A stretch of 64,000 nucleotides of DNA from Antilocapra americana. Its lineage: Eukaryota > Chordata > Mammalia > Artiodactyla > Antilocapridae. Positions 58,560 to 64,000 of this stretch are shown piece by piece. Each line of letters opens with the position of its first letter. Positions within the stretch are counted from its first letter, which is position 1. The DNA is taken from contig ML664161.1 of assembly GCA_007570785.1 (NCBI GenBank), positions 16,210,861 through 16,274,860 on the forward strand, written 5' to 3'. The position numbers were made by a program, and so were the translations under genes. Below the pieces are notes generated by a model, which worked only from the letters and a program-made list of their open reading frames with translations, searched no databases and was not told the origin of the DNA.

Positions 58560-59640
58560 TAAAGAAAAGAGAGAAAAATAAAAATCAGTAGTAATACCAC
58601 TCCCTAGACAAACCACTCTGCTTCTAATAATTTGAATGTTTCCTTTCAGTCTTTTTTCTCTTTGAAGCCTTGATCAGTTCTCATACAAACACACATGCAT
58701 AGCCTACATTTTTACAAAAATTGAATCACACTGTATAAAGTTTTATTCCCTATTTTCTCTATTTAACATTATATATTCTATGTCATTAAATTTTCTTCAG
58801 TACCCCCTGATAGTTCCACAAGTCATTTCACTGTTTCCCTTTTCAGTTTAGTTCAGTAGCTCAGTTGTGTCTGGCTCTTTGCGACCCCATGGACTGCAGC
58901 ACATCAGGTCCCCCCGTCCATTACCAATTTCTGGAGCTTGCTCAAACTCATGTCCGTTGAGTCGGTGATGTCATCCAACCATCTCATCCTCCGCCATCCC
59001 CTTCTCCTCCTGCCTTCAATCTTTCCCAGCATCAAGGTCTTTTCCTATGGGTCAGTTCTTCACATCAGGTGGCCGAAGTATTGGAGTTTCAGCTTCAGCA
59101 TCAGTCCTTCCAATGACTATTCAGGACTGATTTCCTTTAGGATTGACTGGTTGGATCTCCTTGCAGTCCAAAGGACTCTCAAGAGTCTTCTCCAACACCA
59201 CAGTTCAAAAGCATCAGCTATTCTTGTTCTCCTGTGAGATGTTACAATTTTGCTTTTCTGATGAACATCTTTGTATATATGCAAGTCTTTGGGTGTTTGT
59301 CTAATGATTTTTTTTTAGGACAGATTCCTGTGAACAAAGGGTTGAACCTTGAAATTTTATTTTCAGTTGCCAAGTTTCTCTTTTAAACAACTGTAGTAAT
59401 TCATATGCCCACCAGAAATGTATGAGAATGTCCATTCCAGCAAATCTTTGACAACTTTTCATATTCAGAATATTTAAAAACCTTGGCTAATCTGTTATCT
59501 TGTTTTAACGTGCTTTATAGTGAGGTTGAACTTTTTCATAATATTCTTGGCTATTTGTGGTTCTTTTTCTGAATTTCTTGGCAATTTTCTAGTAGGTGTA
59601 GGGGTTTTCCTTACTGGCTGTTAATAACTTCTTAACCATT
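58560..59640 (-). repeat. Old L1, antisense, split by Bov-B
   Basis: Antisense L1-like text at 58,560-58,842 and 59,219-59,640 ('ggacagattcctgtgaac', 'tcatatgcccaccagaaatgtatg'). Diverged. Confidence 0.6.
58843..59218 (-). mobile_element. Bov-B 3' fragment, antisense, nested in L1
   Basis: 'gttcagtagctcagttgtgtctggctctttgcgacc' to 'caacaccacagttcaaaagcatc'. Confidence 0.88.
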
Positions 59641-59970
59641 AAGAATATTAACTCGTTATCTGCCATAGTTAAGTTTTTGTTTTTATTGTAGGGGAGGGTG
59701 AACTTTCAAGATTTTCCTTAATCACGTAATTGAGACTATTTGAGTAAATATTTGAAAAGCGTATTCAAACATGCTTTTCAACCATAGAAAACATAAAACA
59801 TTGGCAAAAACAATGTGAAACATTCAGCTATGATGAAGGTTCTTGAGTTCACTTAACTGAGAAAATGTTCAGTCTTTGAAAATAGATCAGGATTTGATTC
59901 CTCTTTATCTTATGCAGAGTTGGTTTTAATGCAAGTAATTATTTTCAGTCTAATTATCATATTAGTTTAT

Positions 59971-60086
59971 TTGTTGTTGTTGCTGCTGTTGTTCAGTCGC
60001 CAAGTCATGTCTGACTATTTGCAGCCCTGTAGATTGTAGCACGCCAGGCTTCCCTATCCTCCACTATCTCCTGAAGTTTGCCCAAG
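59971..60086 (-). mobile_element. Minimal Bov-B 3'-end insertion (~116 bp) with 12-bp TSD
   Basis: A (TTG)n/CTG tail then the Bov-B 3' end as far as 'ctcctgaagtttgcccaag'. TSD ATATTAGTTTAT at 59959-59970 and 60087-60098. Confidence 0.9.
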
Positions 60087-60989
60087 ATATTAGTTTATGG
60101 GATGTATCAATTCTATTTTTGTTTCTTTTAAATCTGTTTAATAGATTGCTAAGGATAGCTTAATATTTATTTAAAAACCAAATAAATTAACGAAAACGTG
60201 AAGTTTCTTTAAATGTCTGACGATGTGCTTTGTGGATATTGAGGCCCAGGAGGGCAGGGTTCCCTCTGTCTGGGGCAGGGTGGTTGCCTCCTTATGAAGG
60301 TACTCCTGTTGACAGCCCATCTTCCATACTTGATAGGCTCACTGAGAGTCAACTCACAAGAGCCAGAGTCTTAAAGTTAGGGAGTTTATTTTTTAGTTTC
60401 TAATGAGAACCACAACTCCCTGTAAGTGGGATGTTTATTGTCAACTCGACCAGTACATTCCTTCCCTGTGGGAAGCTGAATTATATTTAGACTATTGCTT
60501 AGTGAACATGGAATCCAAGCAGGTTGTGAACTCAGATATTTAATGGTGGTATGATCCAATCATCCTGGTTTCCTTCTCCCCAACAAGGATATACCTGTTC
60601 AGTGAGAAACTCCTACTCATCTTGACATCTGAGTCTAGAATTAGTTCTTCCAGGAAGCCTTGATTCCCCAGTCATGGCCATTGTGGTAGCTGGGTAATAA
60701 AAGTGGGCCCCCTATCAAATTCCACTCTGGTTCCATGGGTACAGCAGCAAACAAAATAAGAAACAGATCACCGAACAAACACATGAAGAGCTCTCCTCTG
60801 TGGGAGGAGACATTCTTTGGCAGATTGAGGTTGAGGTTGGTGGGAAGGGAATGAAAAAGGTTGGAGGCAGGCGAGGGTGTTTTTTTCTTTCATCATGGAA
60901 ATTAGTTTACCTAAAAAGAGCCTCAAAGCCTTGGTGATTGCAGGAGGGTCTTCTGAGATGCCCATGGTGAAACGAATCAGTGTCATTTT

Positions 60990-61675
60990 GTGGGAGGGCC
61001 TCTGAAGAGCTCTGGTACCATAGTCCTTTCTGTCTCAGTGCACAGAAGAATTCAGTGAGAGCAAAGTGATAGATAAGAAGTGATTTATTACAGTAGGATG
61101 CTGTGAAACTTACAAGTGGGTGAGCGAGAAATGTTGTGTCCTGAGAACTTAGTGGGCTGTAGTTTTATAGTCAAAGGAAAAGTGGGGAGGGGGAGAAGAC
61201 CTTCTTTGTCTTTCATGAATAGATGTCATGTTTCCATGATCAGTTCCTCCTCAGGGTAGGACCGGAAGCTTACTTGTCCCTGTATGGTTAGGCCAAGATT
61301 GTCATGAAGAATTTTGGAAAAATATTTTTAAATTTTAGTACAATGAGGATTTTTCATTTTGAAAAGTCACCTTTCCATAAATAATTATTATTTTTTGTGT
61401 GTGCACAGAACTTGTTCTAGGGATCATTAATTTACTGACTTCCCTGGGCAGGATTTTGGGTCTCATGCCACCACTGTTTTATTGTTTTGGGGCATGTCCC
61501 TGCTTCTGTTGCATGGGTTTTTTGGTAAGCAAGCCTGCTTGGTTTTGTGGTTAAGCAAACCTACTTTCTTGAGTAATCATTAACGTACAGGGGTCCCCCA
61601 TATTTTTTACTTACAATCCCCCAATGGGACTAACTATTTAATCATCAGTTTTGTCCCATCATTCTGTTCCTATCA
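60990..61675 (-). mobile_element. LTR-like sequence, antisense (probably a solitary retroviral LTR)
   Basis: On the minus strand there is a TATA-like GACTATAAAACTAC (+ strand ~61,155-61,170), then an AATAAA polyadenylation signal (TTTATT on + at 61,084-61,089) about 70 bp on, followed by U5-like text rich in TCTCACTGAATTCTTC. This U3-R-U5 order is that of an LTR. No internal retroviral genes are present. Ends and family are uncertain. Confidence 0.6.
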
Positions 61676-61899
61676 GTGGCAGCTGTGAAATCACCTATCC
61701 CGCTGACTCTGTCCAGCTCAGCAGCATCTCAAGGTGGTTTTTCTTACTTGGTCATCTTCACCCCTGACCTGGGCATCAGTACAGGGATTTGGAATCAAGG
61801 ATTGACTACTTCATTTTAATTTTGGCCTGGCTTGTACCCCTCTGTGTGCTTCTTTGCTGCTCCACTGTGGCACTTTTCACAAGACAGCAGACCCTGAAC

Positions 61900-61990
61900 A
61901 ACAATATCGTTGTTCACTGTCATATCTCTAGCATCCAGCAAAGTCCCTCATGCACAGTGGGTGTCAGTAAATATTTGTGGAGTAAGCAGA
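61900..61990 (+). repeat. L2 3' end relic
   Basis: 'catatctctagcatccagcaaagtccctcatgcacagtgggtgtcagtaaatatttgtgg'. Confidence 0.7.
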
Positions 61991-62664
61991 TGGAGGAAGA
62001 CAGACACACCAATAAAGTTTGTTCCTCTGATTTACCTTTTTTCTTTTTCTTCCTCATGTCTCTTTTACTGACATCTTTTCCCTCTTACTTGCTTTCCTTT
62101 CCTGACCACAGTCTAGATTCTGTTTGGTCTGGGATTTATGCTGTCTAAGGTGATAGTACACACCTCTGACCTCATTCATTTTGTGTTTGGCTTTCTAGAT
62201 CAATTGCTGGAGCATTCTCTTGCTTCTCTTCTTTTCCTGTCTGTGGAAGGTACTCTGTGGGTGCAAATATAAACTCATGGTGAAGAGAGACAGTTTGGGT
62301 GAACAGATCACACTTACTCTGGAGAGAACCTTTCCTCTGTGGCTTATGACTTCGTGTTTGACCAACAGTTCTGTTTTTCTCTGCATTTGAGCTGTGAGAA
62401 CAGAGCAGTGAAGCCAGCTTCTGTGGTTTCATTAATCTTTCTAAAAACACCAGAGCTTGTTGAAGTACATCTATACCTCTCTCTCCTTCTTCTTTCCTGT
62501 GTGGGGATATGCAGGCAAGTTCTGGACTTCTGCTGCTTTCTGGGGCTAAGAAAGAGAGCCAAAAGTCACATGAATAAACCACAGCCAAGAAGACATCTAT
62601 GGAGGTCCATTACACCAAACCAGCATTCTTATAAGACTATTTGAAATGGTAACATTTCAACTTA

Positions 62665-62775
62665 CGAGGGCAGGGGCCTCACTTATCTTATTTCTTACTG
62701 TATCCTCCGTATCCATACATATTTGGTATTCAGTATGTATTTGTTGACTACAGTGAATGAATGAATGAGTCAGTG
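62665..62775 (+). repeat. L2 3' end relic
   Basis: 'gagggcaggggcctcacttatc' to 'ggtattcagtatgtatttgttgactacagtgaatgaatga'. Confidence 0.75.
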
Positions 62776-63097
62776 AATCCATATGAGTGAACAAGGATGA
62801 CCAGTGGTACTCTACTTCTAATAGCATACCATCCTATGGAAATATTTGTAATATTTGTAATCTTTGGCAATTAGTTGTAAAACATTTTTTCAATCAAAAT
62901 ATATTAAATTTGGAAAAATATTAACAGAAAAACAAAAACAAAAGAAGGAAACCTCATTAGAATTATGAAATTATTACCACTTTTATGTATAATTCCTTAC
63001 AGATTCTCAGTCTTGGTCTCAGTCTTAGGCTCCATCTTTATAAGTTTTATAAGTTTTCCTTCATTAATTTTGAAACTTAATACACATGCTATTTTAC

Positions 63098-63260
63098 TTT
63101 TTAAAAAAACTTTATTGAAGTATAGTTGATTTACAATGTTGTGTTTATTTCTGCTGTATAGCAGAATTTTTGATTCAGTTGTACATATATATATATACAT
63201 ATATACTTATTCTTTTCCATTATGGTTCATCACTGTATTTTGATTATAGTTTTCTGAATG
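63098..63260 (-). repeat. L1 3' end, antisense
   Basis: 'aaactttattgaagtatagttgatttacaatgttgtg' and 'attcttttccattatggttcatcac'; contains a short (TA)n block near 63,186. Confidence 0.87.
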
Positions 63261-64000
63261 CATATACTATTTTCTAATGTGCTTATCACACAATTCATGC
63301 TGGAAATTTTTTTTTTCCTTTAAATATTACCTTTATTCATTCATTGACTCATATGGGTCAAGGCTGGGTTGCAGACTGAAGTAAAAGTTACATATAATAA
63401 GTGGAACCTTTTAAATATTTTAGGTAATGAATTTTTTTAAATATATAGTTCCCTAATCATTACCTTCACTATAAAGACAGTGAACATTTCCATATCCTCA
63501 TAAAATTCCTTTGTGATCTTTCTTAATAAAACTTTTTATTCCTAGGCAGCCAGAGATCTGCTTTCTGTCATTTTAATTCAGTTAATCTTTTCTTAAATGT
63601 TTTCCCTTCTATGGATCTCTCTATGCTCTCCATGGCTTCATTTGTCATTTAACTTGAAACAATGACTGGTTTACTTCTAAAGTAAGTGTAGTTACTCATG
63701 AAACTCTGCTTAGGCTATTCCTAGGAGGATCTTTCTGTGAACTTCCTGTTCCTTAGCTTCTAGTTTTTAAATCAAGGTTGGAGTTGGGAAGAGTAATACT
63801 TGTCAGGCCATGCTTATTTGCTGCAGTAGTTTCTGAGTTAAGACTTGAGTTTGTTAAGCTGAAGATGGAGATAAAGTAAATTTCCTAATGAAAAATCTGT
63901 AAGGATTTTCAGTCTACTTCAAATATTTTTTCTATGACTATGTGTCAGTTATAAATTCTTCATGCTTGCAAAGTTTAAGGATCACAGTTCATTTTTAGAT

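Larger units (their letters stand above)
5210..64000 (+). other. USP13: USP13 gene, 5' part (start codon to intron 6; 3' end outside window)
   Basis: Six coding exons on the + strand splice into one continuous reading frame of about 268 residues that I recognise as the N-terminal third of USP13, a deubiquitinase paralogous to USP5. Junctions are GT-AG and the phases (0, 0, 1, 0, 2, 1) join without a frameshift. USP13 is known to act in proteostasis, ER-associated degradation, autophagy (Beclin-1) and DNA repair; none of that can be read from this sequence. The visible part holds the N-terminal ZnF-UBP-like module, an acidic linker and the ZnF-UBP. The catalytic Cys/His boxes and the two UBA domains would be encoded downstream. 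The first 5.2 kb contain no other gene I can recognise. Confidence 0.97.
56506..64000 (+). other. USP13 intron 6, 5' part (phase 1; runs off the window)
   Basis: Begins GTGAGT. Holds MIR and L2 relics, Bov-tA, several antisense L1 and Bov-B pieces and one antisense LTR. I looked for the next USP13 segment (DVYSFQEEE...) and did not find it. Nothing specific recognised in 57,005-57,565; 57,630-57,800; 58,215-58,555; 59,645-59,955; 60,100-60,985; 61,680-61,895; 61,995-62,660; 62,780-63,095 and 63,265-64,000. Confidence 0.85.

Noticed and set aside
56506..64000. A possible USP13 exon 7
   Set aside because: I searched for coding sequence beginning with the expected Asp-Val-Tyr-Ser-Phe segment and its acidic run and found none; the gene simply continues beyond the window.
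1..64000. CRISPR arrays, operons, phage or other microbial systems
   Set aside because: Sequence is vertebrate nuclear DNA with spliced exons and ruminant retrotransposons; the periodic elements are microsatellites and dispersed SINEs.

Overview
This is a 64 kb window of ruminant (bovid-type) nuclear DNA. It carries many ruminant SINEs (Bov-tA and the Bov-A2 dimer), Bov-B (RTE) LINE fragments, cetartiodactyl CHR-type tRNA-Glu SINEs and ruminant L1, over an older mammalian layer (L2, MIR, MER5-like). The only protein-coding gene I can support is the 5' part of USP13 (ubiquitin-specific peptidase 13, isopeptidase T-3) on the + strand. Identification rests on the spliced protein, which I recognise as USP13 and which is distinguishable from its paralogue USP5.

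Layout. Positions 1 to about 4,690 are repeat-bearing upstream sequence: a degenerate LINE relic at ~2,040-2,700 and an antisense L1 3' end at ~3,296-4,190. A CCAAT box at 4,696 precedes a CpG island (~4,830-5,670) that holds the promoter, 5'UTR and exon 1. Six coding exons follow: 5210-5377, 28914-29039, 36762-36822, 46796-46917, 53118-53260 and 56321-56505. Exon boundaries join in frame with intron phases 0, 0, 1, 0, 2 and 1. Together they encode about 268 residues plus the first base of codon 269: the N-terminal ZnF-UBP-like module, an acidic linker and most of the ubiquitin-type zinc finger with all four predicted zinc ligands. The catalytic USP domain and UBA domains lie beyond the window, which ends inside intron 6; I found no exon 7.

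The introns (23.5, 7.7, 10.0, 6.2, 3.1 and more than 7.5 kb) are filled with transposable elements, several nested with target-site duplications that can be read by eye. A 400-base run of N at 44,169-44,568 lies inside a young 5'-truncated L1 in intron 3. Two LTR-like sequences (~19.29-19.94 kb and ~60.99-61.68 kb) lie antisense to USP13. Most LINE fragments in the introns are also antisense to the gene.

I see no undescribed system here. The points most worth a second look are splice-site architectures around small exons 3 to 5 (a donor-like motif at the start of exon 3, a long UG repeat just after it, overlapping donors on exon 4, and a donor-like start of exon 5), a gap that looks too small for the L1 it interrupts, and an apparent chimeric SINE insertion in intron 2 carrying a copy of nearby sequence. 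Boundaries of old repeats are estimates made by eye.
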